Assembly (NCBI GenBank): GCA_019352875.1
Contig: JAAAFW010000006.1
Location: 1,705,462 to 1,769,461 of the forward strand
DNA length: 64,000 nucleotides
Source: Pedobacter cryoconitis
GTDB taxonomy: Bacteria; Bacteroidota; Bacteroidia; Sphingobacteriales; Sphingobacteriaceae
Direction: 5' to 3'
Shown: one piece after another, positions 9,666 to 18,870 of the stretch
How the letters are laid out: the number at the start of each line of letters is the position of its first letter
Numbering within the stretch: position 1 is the stretch's first letter
The notes under the pieces: generated by a model
The model's database searches: none
The model's input: the letters and a program-made list of their open reading frames with translations, nothing else
Told to the model about the DNA's origin: nothing
Translations under genes and position numbers: made by a program

Positions 9666-12600
9666 ATGTATTTAATTTTTGATACCGAAACCACCGGACT
9701 ACCTTCTAATTATAATGCACCCGTATCCGACAGTAATAACTGGCCCAGGTGTATACAATTGGCATGGCAGTTACATGATGAATCCGGAAGACTGATAGAG
9801 CATCAGGATTTTCTGGTCAGACCCGATGGTTTTAATATCCCTTATGATGCAGAGCGTATTCACGGCATTTCTACGGAACTAGCCACAGAACAGGGGATTG
9901 AGCTTGCCGATGCACTGGATCGTTTTAATACGGTACTATCCAAAGCGAAATTCGTAGTTGGTCAGAATGTCGGTTTCGACGTTAATATTATGGGGGCGGA
10001 GTTCTACAGACTTGGTATAGATAGCCCGATGGCGACTATGCCGGTATTAGATACCTGTACCGAAGTTACGGCCGACTTGCTGAAAATTCCGGGAGGAAGA
10101 GGAGGCCGTTTCAAATTGCCGACGCTGACAGAACTCCATAACTATTTGTTCGGTATTCCATTTGCAGAAGCACATAATGCTACTGCCGACGTAGAGGCCA
10201 CTACACGCTGCTTCCTGCAGCTGTTGAAAATGGGGAACTTCAGTACTGCCCAGCTACAGGCTGCACCAGATTACCTGGAACAGTTCAGAACAATTAATCC
10301 GGGCGTTATTCAGGGAGCAGGTCTGCAGCATATTAATCTGAAGGCAGCTTCCGATGAAATCCGTAAAAGACAAGCGAAAGCAGAAGGCCCGGGAATTACC
10401 AAACAAGCACTTCAGGATAATCAGAAAGAACTTCAGGAGGCTAATTATGTGCACCTGCACAACCATACCCAGTTTTCTGTATTACAATCCACCATAAATA
10501 TCCCGGGTTTAATAGCCGCGGCAGCAGCAGATTGTATGCCAGCAGTGGCCATGACTGATCATGCTAACATGATGGGCGCATTTCACTTTGTAAATCAGGT
10601 ACTGAATCATAACAAAGGTGTTGAGGCCAGAAATAAAGCAGCAATTGAGAAAGGGGAAGCCGGTGTAGAACAGGCAATAACACCGATAGTGGGTTGCGAA
10701 TTTTTTGTTTGTGAAAATCATCTCGATAAATCAAGGAAAGACAATGGCTACCAGGTGGTATTACTGGCCAAGAATAAAAGAGGTTATCATAACCTTGCAA
10801 AGATGTCATCTATAGCTTACACCAAAGGGTTTTATTATGTGCCGCGAATAGATAAAGCAGTTATAGAGCAGTATAAAGATGATATCATTGTACTCTCTGG
10901 TAACCTTTACGGCGAAGTGCCGAGTAAGTTATTGAATATGGGAGAAAATCAGGCAGAAGAAGCACTGCTCTGGTGGAAAGAGAAATTTGGTGATGATTTC
11001 TATATAGAGGTAATGCGGCATAATCAGGAAGATGAAGATGTCGTGAATAAAGCACTGGTTGGGCTCGCCCGGAAGCACGATGTAAAAGTAATAGCTAGTA
11101 ATAACACCTATTATATAAATAAGAAGGACGCGAATGCACATGATATTTTATTGTGCGTAAAAGACGCAGAGAAGCAGGCGACCCCAATTGGTCGTGGCCG
11201 CGGTTACCGTTACGGTTTGCCAAATCAGGAATACTATTTCAAATCCTCTGCGGAAATGAAAAAGTTGTTTGCCGACCTGCCCGAAGCCATCTTTAATATT
11301 CAGGAAATTATAGATAAGATCGAAATTTATAAACTGGCCAGGGAAGTACTCTTACCTAAGTTTGATATTCCTGAACAGTTTATTGTCGAAGAAGATGCAA
11401 ATGATGGTGGTAAAAGAGGGGAGAACCTTTACCTGCGTCATCTGACCTATGAAGGGGCGAAAAAGAGATATGGTGAATTAACTGCAGATATTATAGAGAG
11501 ACTGGATTTTGAACTCCAGACCATTGAAAAGACCGGTTATCCGGGTTACTTCCTGATTGTACAGGATTTTATCAGGGAAGCCAGAAATCTGGACGTATCA
11601 GTAGGCCCTGGAAGGGGTTCAGCTGCAGGTTCTGTAGTTGCTTATTGTCTTTGGATCACGAATATAGACCCCATTAAATATGATCTCCTTTTTGAGCGTT
11701 TCCTGAATCCGGACAGGGTATCCATGCCCGATATTGATATTGACTTTGATGATGAGGGCCGTGGCCGTGTCATGGATTACGTAATCAATAAATACGGTGC
11801 TAATCAGGTTGCGCAGATCATTACTTATGGTACGATGGCTGCAAAATCTTCTATTAAAGATACGGCGAGGGTTCTTGACCTGCCACTTTTTGAGGCAGAT
11901 AAGATTGCCAAGCTCATTCCGAATCTGAAGCTAGCTAAGATATTTAACCTGGATGAGAAGGCGCTTAAAGGAGCATTACGTGCAGACGAATATGAAAGAG
12001 TTGTAGAACTTAAAGATCTCGCGGAGTCTAAAAGTCTGAGTGCGGAGACTATACAGCAGGCCAGAATTTTGGAAGGTTCTTTAAGAAATACGGGTATCCA
12101 TGCCTGCGGTGTAATTATCACACCCGATGACATTACCAATTATGTTCCTGTGGCGATGGCCAAGGATTCCGACCTGTATGTAACTCAGTTCGATAACTCT
12201 GTTGTTGAAAGTGCAGGATTACTGAAAATGGACTTTTTAGGACTGAAAACATTAACGCTTATTAAGGATACCGTTAAACTGGTGCGCCTTCGTACCGGTA
12301 TTCAGCTCGATCCCGATCATTTCCCGATCGATGACGTTAAAACTTACGAGCTTTTTCAGCGCGGAGAAACCATCGGTATTTTCCAGTACGAGTCCAGTGG
12401 AATGCAGAAATACATGAAGGAACTGAAGCCAACAGTATTCGGGGACTTAATTGCAATGAATGCGTTATACAGGCCGGGACCGTTGGAGTATATTCCAAGT
12501 TTTGTCCGCAGGAAGAATGGGGAAGAAGAAATTAAGTATGATCTTGATGCTTGTGAAGAATACCTGCAAGAGACTTACGGAATTACGGTTTATCAGGAGC

Positions 12601-14099
12601 AGGTGATGCTGCTATCGCAGAAACTGGCAGGTTTTACTAAAGGTGAGGCTGACGTTCTGCGTAAAGCAATGGGTAAAAAACAAAAAGATGTACTGGATAA
12701 AATGAAACCTAAATTTGTAGCTCAGGCCGCAGAAAAAGGACATGCACCGGCTACATTAGAGAAAATATGGAAAGACTGGGAGGCATTTGCATCTTATGCT
12801 TTTAACAAATCTCACTCTACCTGCTATGCCTGGATTGCTTATCAGACCGCTTATCTTAAAGCGCATTATCCCGCTGAATATATGGCTGCGGTATTAACGA
12901 ATAATATGAGCGATATCAAGCAGGTTGCCTTCTTCATGGAAGAATGTAAACAGATGGGCGTTCAGGTACTTGGACCGGATGTGAATGAATCCATTCTGAA
13001 ATTTTCCGTGAATAATAACGGAGAAGTACGTTTCGGACTTTCCGGTATTAAGGGAGTGGGGGAGAAAGCGGTCGAGAGTATTATAGAAGAAAGAAATAAT
13101 AGCGGTAAATATTTGACTATACACGATTTTTCGCGACGTTCCAATACCCGTACAGTAAACAAAAAAGCCTATGAAAGTTTTGTTTATAGCGGAGCATTTG
13201 ACAGTTTCGGACATCATCGCGCACAATACTTTTTTGTTGGGATGAATGATAAGATGAACGGTATCGAGAAGCTGATCAAATATTCCAATGATTTCCAGAA
13301 TAGTGAGTCTTCAACACAATCTTCACTTTTCGGTGGTACCATTGCCGATATGATTCAGGAGCCGGTATTGCCTGTAGCAGCAGAATGGAGTCTGATAGAT
13401 CGGCTAAAATATGAAAAAGATGCTATTGGTATATTTTTGAGCGGACATCCACTTGATAACTATAAACTGGAACTGGATGAGTTCTGTCAGCATACGGTGC
13501 GTCAGCTGTCTCTGGTCAATAAAGTTCGAATGGGCGATACTAATGAAGAAGTTCTGGCAGAGTTTGAACAGGTGAAAAACAGGGAACTCTGTGTGGGCGG
13601 CCTTGTCGTATTGTCAGCCCAGAGAATGACAAAAACGGGTAAGCCATTCGGTACCATTACGTTCGAAGATTACAATGACAGTTGTGAACTGGCATTGTTT
13701 GGCGAAGATTTTGTCAAATTTAAACAGTTTATGACCGAAGGATACTTTCTGCAGATCCGGGGCAGGGTAGCCGAACGCTTCAGAAAGGAAGGTGACTGGG
13801 AGTTTAAAATCACGTCAATTGCATTGCTGTCCGACCTGAGAGAGAAGCTCGCTAAAAGTATCACGCTACAGATACCGATTCAGGGCATTAGCGATCAGAT
13901 CATTAGCCAGATTTACGAAATGATTGCCGAAAATCAGGAAAATACAGACCAACAAAACTGTATGCTTAATTTTACGGTTTACGACAGAGAGCAGCAGGTG
14001 AGTCTTGAATTGCCATCTAAGTCATTGAAGATCAACCCTACCAATCAGTTTCTAGAACAAATTAAGAGTTTGAATGTTGTCCATTGTAAGTTGAACTAA
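9666..14099 (+). CDS. dnaE: DNA polymerase III alpha subunit with N-terminal DEDDh exonuclease domain
   Basis: Replicative polymerase of 1477 residues. Residues about 1-185 are a DnaQ-type proofreading exonuclease with all DEDDh residues visible: D and E in FDTETTG (6 and 8), D in GQNVGFDVNIM, and H and D in HNATADVEATT. From about residue 258 the DnaE part follows. The PHP domain (HLHNHTQFSVLQ, AMTDHANMMGAFHF) looks intact in metal ligands. The C-family palm has VGPGRGSAAGSVVAYCL and PDIDIDFDD near residue 690, then the fingers, helix-hairpin-helix, and an OB fold near residue 1310. E. coli DnaE is about 1160 residues and has a separate DnaQ. Fusion of exonuclease and polymerase occurs in this phylum as far as I recall. 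The PolC type is different, since it inserts the exonuclease into the PHP domain. Confidence 0.93.
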   Translation: MYLIFDTETTGLPSNYNAPVSDSNNWPRCIQLAWQLHDESGRLIEHQDFLVRPDGFNIPYDAERIHGISTELATEQGIELADALDRFNTVLSKAKFVVGQNVGFDVNIMGAEFYRLGIDSPMATMPVLDTCTEVTADLLKIPGGRGGRFKLPTLTELHNYLFGIPFAEAHNATADVEATTRCFLQLLKMGNFSTAQLQAAPDYLEQFRTINPGVIQGAGLQHINLKAASDEIRKRQAKAEGPGITKQALQDNQKELQEANYVHLHNHTQFSVLQSTINIPGLIAAAAADCMPAVAMTDHANMMGAFHFVNQVLNHNKGVEARNKAAIEKGEAGVEQAITPIVGCEFFVCENHLDKSRKDNGYQVVLLAKNKRGYHNLAKMSSIAYTKGFYYVPRIDKAVIEQYKDDIIVLSGNLYGEVPSKLLNMGENQAEEALLWWKEKFGDDFYIEVMRHNQEDEDVVNKALVGLARKHDVKVIASNNTYYINKKDANAHDILLCVKDAEKQATPIGRGRGYRYGLPNQEYYFKSSAEMKKLFADLPEAIFNIQEIIDKIEIYKLAREVLLPKFDIPEQFIVEEDANDGGKRGENLYLRHLTYEGAKKRYGELTADIIERLDFELQTIEKTGYPGYFLIVQDFIREARNLDVSVGPGRGSAAGSVVAYCLWITNIDPIKYDLLFERFLNPDRVSMPDIDIDFDDEGRGRVMDYVINKYGANQVAQIITYGTMAAKSSIKDTARVLDLPLFEADKIAKLIPNLKLAKIFNLDEKALKGALRADEYERVVELKDLAESKSLSAETIQQARILEGSLRNTGIHACGVIITPDDITNYVPVAMAKDSDLYVTQFDNSVVESAGLLKMDFLGLKTLTLIKDTVKLVRLRTGIQLDPDHFPIDDVKTYELFQRGETIGIFQYESSGMQKYMKELKPTVFGDLIAMNALYRPGPLEYIPSFVRRKNGEEEIKYDLDACEEYLQETYGITVYQEQVMLLSQKLAGFTKGEADVLRKAMGKKQKDVLDKMKPKFVAQAAEKGHAPATLEKIWKDWEAFASYAFNKSHSTCYAWIAYQTAYLKAHYPAEYMAAVLTNNMSDIKQVAFFMEECKQMGVQVLGPDVNESILKFSVNNNGEVRFGLSGIKGVGEKAVESIIEERNNSGKYLTIHDFSRRSNTRTVNKKAYESFVYSGAFDSFGHHRAQYFFVGMNDKMNGIEKLIKYSNDFQNSESSTQSSLFGGTIADMIQEPVLPVAAEWSLIDRLKYEKDAIGIFLSGHPLDNYKLELDEFCQHTVRQLSLVNKVRMGDTNEEVLAEFEQVKNRELCVGGLVVLSAQRMTKTGKPFGTITFEDYNDSCELALFGEDFVKFKQFMTEGYFLQIRGRVAERFRKEGDWEFKITSIALLSDLREKLAKSITLQIPIQGISDQIISQIYEMIAENQENTDQQNCMLNFTVYDREQQVSLELPSKSLKINPTNQFLEQIKSLNVVHCKLN

Positions 14100-14121
14100 T
14101 GTCATTTTGGCACGGTAAAAC

Positions 14122-14151
14122 TTGGTGGCATTACAATTGATTATATCTTTG
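14122..14151 (+). promoter_or_regulatory. Promoter of trxA, TTG-N19-TATCTTTG
   Basis: TTG at 14122-14124, a 19-nt spacer and TATCTTTG at 14144-14151 form a textbook Bacteroidota promoter, 19 bases before the thioredoxin ATG. Confidence 0.7.
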
Positions 14152-14170
14152 TGTAAATAAAAAAATAATT

Positions 14171-14488
14171 ATGGCTTTAGAAATCACAGATGCCAACTTC
14201 GAGGAAGTTGTGTTGAAATCAGATAAACCCGTTTTAGTAGACTTTTGGGCAGAATGGTGTGGTCCATGTCGCATGGTAGGTCCTGTAGTAGATGAAATAT
14301 CAAAAGAATACGAAGGAAAAGCGGTGGTAGGTAAAGTAAATGTGGATAACAATCCGCAGATCTCTACTCAATTCGGAATCCGTAATATCCCGGCTTTATT
14401 ATTCTTTAAAAACGGTGAAGTAGTTGATAAACAAGTAGGAGCAGTTCCTAAATCGGTATTAGCCGGTAAATTAGATAAACAACTGTAA
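14171..14488 (+). CDS. trxA: Thioredoxin
   Basis: Cytoplasmic disulfide reductase of 105 residues, the usual length. WCGPC lies at residues 29-33, with the buried Asp in VDFWAEWCG and the cis-proline in RNIPALLFF. It is reduced by thioredoxin reductase and serves peroxiredoxins such as the Bcp homologue at 21.4 kb, ribonucleotide reductase and others (family knowledge). It has its own strong promoter and terminator, so it is likely monocistronic and well expressed. Confidence 0.95.
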   Translation: MALEITDANFEEVVLKSDKPVLVDFWAEWCGPCRMVGPVVDEISKEYEGKAVVGKVNVDNNPQISTQFGIRNIPALLFFKNGEVVDKQVGAVPKSVLAGKLDKQL

Positions 14489-14510
14489 GCTTAGTTTTTC
14501 TTAATATATA

Positions 14511-14546
14511 AAAATGGCCTGTAATCATAATTACAGGCCATTTTTT
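14511..14546. terminator. Bidirectional terminator between trxA and the GH127-like gene
   Basis: An 11-bp stem (14515-14525 with 14530-14540) has a 4-nt loop, an A-tract before and a T-tract after, between convergent genes. Confidence 0.85.
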
Positions 14547-14551
14547 GTTTG

Positions 14552-16897
14552 TTATCTGAGTAGTCTGAGTTCATATACAGCAGCTATTGATGAACCAGGC
14601 CTGGCTACCAGTCTGACGACGATTTCTTTCCGGTTCTTACCTGCAGGTAATGGGTAAATCACATCGTAGAAAAGATCGCCCCGGGTACCGTCAAGTTTAA
14701 CAGTATCTAATAATACATCGTCTGCATAAACCTCAAAGTTCCGGTCACTTTCTTTTCCGAAATAAGTTAGCCTTATACCAGAGGCTTTTGCTTCCGGATT
14801 TTTCAGGACATAGCTAAACCAGCCCGTTCCTGTCCGGTAATGGCGATCTTTAAATACTCCTTCCCAGGTATTCTCTCCTTTAAACCCATGATCAGATTCC
14901 GGCTGCTGTTCGCCGGTACTCACCTTATCAACAGTTATCGCATCCAGTGAAAATGCTGCTACGGCTTTTTCCTTTCTTGCATTTAACAGGGCAGGTAGAT
15001 TTTCAGGGTTCGTAAATGGCCAGTATATCATATATCTGGTTTCATTAAGTTTATAAAAGGGAACCAGATGAAGACTTTTATATTTTTGCTGATAAATCAT
15101 ATCAGTGGCTTTAAAAGTCATTGGTAATTTTTCAACTGTGATCCCTTTTGCTATATTTTCTTTATCGGCGATCATTAGCGGAGCGTCCTCAACAGATAAT
15201 AGTGGGCCGTTGGCGATATGTGCCATCCGGTCTCCGTTTGCCTTTAAACCAGCTAGATCTGCCGTTCCCATTGATGCAGCGAGTACTACAGGTCCATGGA
15301 CAAAAGATACGTAATCAGATCCGTCAGGTAGAAACTCCGCCTGAGTACGCATAGGTAGGTGGATATCAATCACATCTCCTGATTTCCATTTCCGGTTTAC
15401 ACTTACATAGGATGCACTGTCCGCACGTAACAACTGCTTTTTTCCATTTACTTTGATGGTCATTTCGTCTTTCGCCAACCATCCCGGCTGCCTGAAGTGA
15501 ATCGCGAATGTGTTAGTTTTGGCCAGCTTTAAAGAAAGCGACGTATGATCTTGCTCTGGAAAGGTTGTGTGTTGCACCAGGCTCATCTTTTTTTCTTTCC
15601 ATTCCAGCGTGGAAGCCATAAATAGGTTTACAAAAAGGTCTTTTTCATTATGCGCATAGATTAATTCTCCGTATTTGCCATGATTCTCAAGGCCGGAGCC
15701 CACACAGCACCAGAAACCTTCCTGTGGCTTTGAGTACACTCTATAATGGCCAGGCCGCATTGGTGTAAAATAGACAAATCCTCCTGAAGGACTTTGTGAA
15801 GAAAGAATATGATTATATAAAGTACGCTCATAATAATCAATATAAGACGCCGCAGGGTGCGCTAGGAATAGATGACGTGTCAGCTTCAGCATATTATAAG
15901 AATTACAAGTTTCCGGGCCTTCTCTGGATTCCATCATAGAAGAAAAATCATCTGAAGGGTTGAAATGTTCACTTACGCTGTTACCACCAATGGATATAGT
16001 ACGGTTTTGCACAACTGTCTGCCAGAAGAAACTAGCCGCGTCCTCCCAGCTTTTATCATTGGAAAGCTCTGCGACACGCATAAAACCAATTACTTTTGGA
16101 ATTTGGGTATTGGCATGCATCCCCGTTAAAACATCCTTTTTTTGAAGTAATGGCTCTAATATTAAGCGATGTGAGAATTTACGGGCAAGCTCAAGATATC
16201 TAAAATCGCCTGTGATAGCTGAAACGTCTGCAAACACCTCGTTCATTCCACCATGCTCACTTCTCAGCATCTCCTGCATCTGCGCGTCTGTTAAACCGGC
16301 GGTAAGCTGATAGGCCCAGGCTGCATATTTTATTAGTATTTCCTTCGCTTTTTTATTTCCAGTGAGCTGATAAGCATCTATCAGACCTGCAAAGGGTTTA
16401 TGAATATTATATAGGGGAACCCATTTGTTATTTAAAGAAAAACTACCTGCATTAATTTTTCCAGCTGCAATTTCTTGCCACATTGCTTTTCCCCCGGGTA
16501 CGCCACCGATATAGCCATCGCCACTTTTTTGCTGACATTTTTCCAGCCAGCCGAGCATATAGTTCAACCGGTCCAATATCTGTTTGTTACCGGTTGCTGC
16601 GTACATATTTGAAAGGGCAGATAAATAATGACCGCCTGTATGGCCGTCAAGACCTGTATTTTCCCAGTTACCATAAGTTGGCTTTTTTGGTTCAATACCA
16701 GCCTCTCTTAAGTAGGGGGCAAGTAATCTGTCTGGATCCAGTTCCAGCATATACTTCATATCAGTTTGTTGCGCTTCCAAAAATGGGCCGCCTAGGATCC
16801 TGACAGCGGAAAGAGGGAAGCTATTTAATTTTTGTGATTGGCCATAAGTGGTAAAAATGCTCAGGAGGCATAATGTAATGATGCAGGTTCTTTTCAT
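14552..16897 (-). CDS. Secreted GH127-type glycoside hydrolase (DUF1680; beta-L-arabinofuranosidase-like)
   Basis: A 781-residue exported glycosidase with signal peptide MKRTCIITLCLLSIFTTYGQ. An N-terminal (alpha/alpha)-barrel covers about residues 25-430. Beta-domains follow, with a C-terminal sandwich of about 150 residues. The GH127 zinc-thiolate centre is recognisable: GPETCNSYNMLKLTRHL supplies Glu and Cys, and FWCCVGSGLENHGKYG supplies the Cys pair, one of which is the nucleophile in the characterised beta-L-arabinofuranosidase HypBA1. Substrate is most likely an arabinose-containing plant glycan, but GH127 relatives have varied specificity. The upstream in-frame ATG at 16915 adds six residues and gives a worse signal peptide, so 16897 is preferred. 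No SusC/SusD pair or other CAZyme is nearby, so it is an isolated enzyme and not part of a visible polysaccharide utilization locus. Confidence 0.85.
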   Translation of the reverse strand: MKRTCIITLCLLSIFTTYGQSQKLNSFPLSAVRILGGPFLEAQQTDMKYMLELDPDRLLAPYLREAGIEPKKPTYGNWENTGLDGHTGGHYLSALSNMYAATGNKQILDRLNYMLGWLEKCQQKSGDGYIGGVPGGKAMWQEIAAGKINAGSFSLNNKWVPLYNIHKPFAGLIDAYQLTGNKKAKEILIKYAAWAYQLTAGLTDAQMQEMLRSEHGGMNEVFADVSAITGDFRYLELARKFSHRLILEPLLQKKDVLTGMHANTQIPKVIGFMRVAELSNDKSWEDAASFFWQTVVQNRTISIGGNSVSEHFNPSDDFSSMMESREGPETCNSYNMLKLTRHLFLAHPAASYIDYYERTLYNHILSSQSPSGGFVYFTPMRPGHYRVYSKPQEGFWCCVGSGLENHGKYGELIYAHNEKDLFVNLFMASTLEWKEKKMSLVQHTTFPEQDHTSLSLKLAKTNTFAIHFRQPGWLAKDEMTIKVNGKKQLLRADSASYVSVNRKWKSGDVIDIHLPMRTQAEFLPDGSDYVSFVHGPVVLAASMGTADLAGLKANGDRMAHIANGPLLSVEDAPLMIADKENIAKGITVEKLPMTFKATDMIYQQKYKSLHLVPFYKLNETRYMIYWPFTNPENLPALLNARKEKAVAAFSLDAITVDKVSTGEQQPESDHGFKGENTWEGVFKDRHYRTGTGWFSYVLKNPEAKASGIRLTYFGKESDRNFEVYADDVLLDTVKLDGTRGDLFYDVIYPLPAGKNRKEIVVRLVARPGSSIAAVYELRLLR

Positions 16898-17028
16898 ATT
16901 CGGCTGTAAGAACACAATATATAGATATTATATTAAACGTCTAATAAACATTTAAAAAAAGACATACTATACAAACGGAATTTTATGGAAACTTTCGGGA
17001 CAAAAAAAAATAGAAATGAATCAAAATA

Positions 17029-17062
17029 AAAATACCCCATGAAGATTTTGCTTCAAGGGGCA
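17029..17062 (-). terminator. Terminator of the sigma-factor operon
   Basis: CCCC-a-TGAAG pairs with CTTCA-a-GGGG around a 6-nt loop (17035-17060), and on the minus strand a T-rich tract follows. It lies downstream of the small membrane protein gene that closes the run from 21.8 to 17.1 kb. Confidence 0.65.
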
Positions 17063-17093
17063 TTCCCGATAAATGATAGGTGTGTTTGTGATC

Positions 17094-17576
17094 TTAATTC
17101 AGGTCTGCATGTTCGGTTTCCTCTTCCGTTTCCTGCTGCACAGGAAGGATACTGTTCAAGAACCAGTCAGATCCGAAAGCAAATAAGGTAAGCAGGAGCA
17201 GAATAATCAGCTGTTCTGCCGGTATATGAATTTTTTTTATTGCAGTTTGATCAAACCAGCCAAAATTAGCACCTATGGCCAGCAATGCAGAGATGCCGAA
17301 TAACCATTTGAAATTCCGGGTAGAAGTAGCGAATGTTCTTATTTTTTCAATGTGTAGTGATACAGCAAAAAAAGCACGTAGGAAGAGCAGGCTAAAAACT
17401 ATTGCCAGCAGGATATACTTAAAGAAAACCAATGCAGAAACCGGAGGTTGCTGCATCGCATTTTTCAGTAGATAAATAGAAGATATAGCGGCCATAGCAA
17501 AAAGCAATAAATAAGTCAGAATAATAACCCGGAGGCATATTTTACGGAAGAGGTTCAGTTCAGGATTTTTTTCCAT
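17094..17576 (-). CDS. Small integral membrane protein of the ECF sigma module, function unknown
   Basis: I do not recognise a family. The 160-residue protein has four strongly hydrophobic segments (about residues 15-35, 48-70, 88-102 and 124-142) and acidic, Glu-rich hydrophilic ends, with LPVQQETEEETEHADLN at the C-terminus. This suggests a four-helix inner-membrane protein. Its start overlaps the 3' end of the Spy-like gene by 17 bp, which implies translational coupling and a shared role. It is the last gene before a terminator. A part in sensing or adjusting envelope stress is inference from position only. Confidence 0.6.
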   Translation of the reverse strand: MEKNPELNLFRKICLRVIILTYLLLFAMAAISSIYLLKNAMQQPPVSALVFFKYILLAIVFSLLFLRAFFAVSLHIEKIRTFATSTRNFKWLFGISALLAIGANFGWFDQTAIKKIHIPAEQLIILLLLTLFAFGSDWFLNSILPVQQETEEETEHADLN

Positions 17577-18006
17577 CCCTGTATCTGCTCAGCAATTCTC
17601 TTTTAAATGTTTCCTGTGCCCTGTAGTATTTACCTACAGTCTTAATAGGCAGACTTGATTTGAGTTTATTATAGTATTTCTTCTCAATGTCGAGGTCTCT
17701 TTGTTTAAAGTTGAGTTCATTTTGAATCAATTGCTGAACCTCTGTATCAGAAAGAGATTCGATATCGGTGCTCTTGCGGAAACTGATCATTTTTCCTTTT
17801 CGCTCTTTGCGCAGTGCACCCTGTTCTGATTGCCATGAATTGTAAATCGGCCAGAATATTTTATCCTCAGCAGGTGTCAGATCTAGCTTTTCCTTCAAAT
17901 AAGTAATTTTATAATTTTCAATATCCTGGTGATTACCCTGATGATTTTGAGCAAATGCAAAACAGGATGTAAAAGATAAAAAGAGAAATACGAGTATAGG
18001 TTTCAT
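17560..18006 (-). CDS. Spy/CpxP-like periplasmic protein
   Basis: A 148-residue exported protein. The signal peptide MKPILVFLFLSFTSCFAFAQ is followed by an entirely alpha-helical, highly charged region with LDLTPAEDKIFWPIYNSW, ELNFKQRDLDIEKKYYNKL and a C-terminal basic helix. The LTPxE...FWPIYN pattern is typical of the small Bacteroidota proteins often annotated as sensors of ECF-type sigma factors. They resemble the LTxxQ proteins Spy and CpxP, which are periplasmic chaperones or modulators of envelope stress. It lies downstream of a sigma factor and its probable membrane regulator and overlaps the next gene by 17 bp. A role as a periplasmic sensor or chaperone controlled by this sigma factor is inference. 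Confidence 0.7.
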   Translation of the reverse strand: MKPILVFLFLSFTSCFAFAQNHQGNHQDIENYKITYLKEKLDLTPAEDKIFWPIYNSWQSEQGALRKERKGKMISFRKSTDIESLSDTEVQQLIQNELNFKQRDLDIEKKYYNKLKSSLPIKTVGKYYRAQETFKRELLSRYRDGKKS

Positions 18007-18059
18007 AAAATTTAATTTATTCCAGTCCTTTACAGGACAAAATATGGCTCATTCCTAAG

Positions 18060-18758
18060 CTAAAGTTCAACACTCAGATCGGTTTGAGAATAATTATTGA
18101 TCAGATAGCTTTCCAGGTCAGTGTGTGCTGCATTCAATACATGCTGATCAGGATAGTCACCGACAATATTATTTATAATATCCTGCTCGTCGATATCATA
18201 CAGCATTTGTTCATTTGCTATATCACTAGCGGAGCTTACCGTTAAGTTTTGCTGCTGATTTATAAATAATCCGAAAGCAGTTACCAGGATTATACAAGCT
18301 GCGGAGGCGTACTTCAAGAAATCACTCTGCCATAATTTTCTCACCGGAACTTTCACTTCTCCCGAATGAGCGTCATCTTCAACCACCTTTAATGGTAAGG
18401 TTTGGATCTGACCTTCCTGCTGAATACGGCTTTCAATTCTGGAGCGCAGCTGGTCAAAATAACCATCTGGTGTCCTGAATACATTTTTATCTGCAGAAGC
18501 TTTGAAAGAAAATGCAGGTTCCAGCGAAAGAATATGTGAAGACAACTGTGAATGAAGCAGCTGAAAGTAATTCTCAGGCACTAGAAATCCACCGTGACGA
18601 TCTGCTGCGTGCATTGCATCAATCCATATCAAAGCATTGATATGTTGCGGTGTATCCCGAAAATAACCTTCAGGAACTATAAATGGATTTGTCTTTGGCA
18701 ATGATGCCAGATAAGGTGCGTCCATTTGCCAGTCCTTGTGATCTGCCTCGTATTTCAT
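18060..18758 (-). CDS. Single-pass membrane protein with P-x-Y-F repeats, candidate anti-sigma factor
   Basis: A 232-residue protein directly downstream of an ECF sigma factor. The N-terminal 145 residues contain three spaced copies of a short motif, F-x-V/T-P-(E/D)-x-Y-F, at about residues 26-33, 58-65 and 94-101; each is followed by an amphipathic stretch (e.g. FDQLRSRIESRI). One membrane helix follows at about 147-166, then an acidic C-terminal region of about 65 residues rich in Asp, Asn and Ile. No zinc-type anti-sigma motif (HxxxCxxC) is present. Position and topology suggest a cytoplasmic sigma-binding N-terminus and a periplasmic sensing tail, but this is inference. The repeats themselves are unlike classical anti-sigma folds. 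Confidence 0.6.
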   Translation of the reverse strand: MKYEADHKDWQMDAPYLASLPKTNPFIVPEGYFRDTPQHINALIWIDAMHAADRHGGFLVPENYFQLLHSQLSSHILSLEPAFSFKASADKNVFRTPDGYFDQLRSRIESRIQQEGQIQTLPLKVVEDDAHSGEVKVPVRKLWQSDFLKYASAACIILVTAFGLFINQQQNLTVSSASDIANEQMLYDIDEQDIINNIVGDYPDQHVLNAAHTDLESYLINNYSQTDLSVEL

Positions 18759-18870
18759 TTTTATTAGTATCTCCTGTTTTTAATTATGCTTTTGAATGGA
18801 ATAACTTTTAAAGAGCTGAATTCCATTTGTATAATTAGTTGTTATATGGATTGAAAAAATGGCAAAAGGT

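Noticed and set aside
11825..12139. 104-residue minus-strand ORF inside dnaE
   Set aside because: Antisense to conserved polymerase sequence; no motif or start context.
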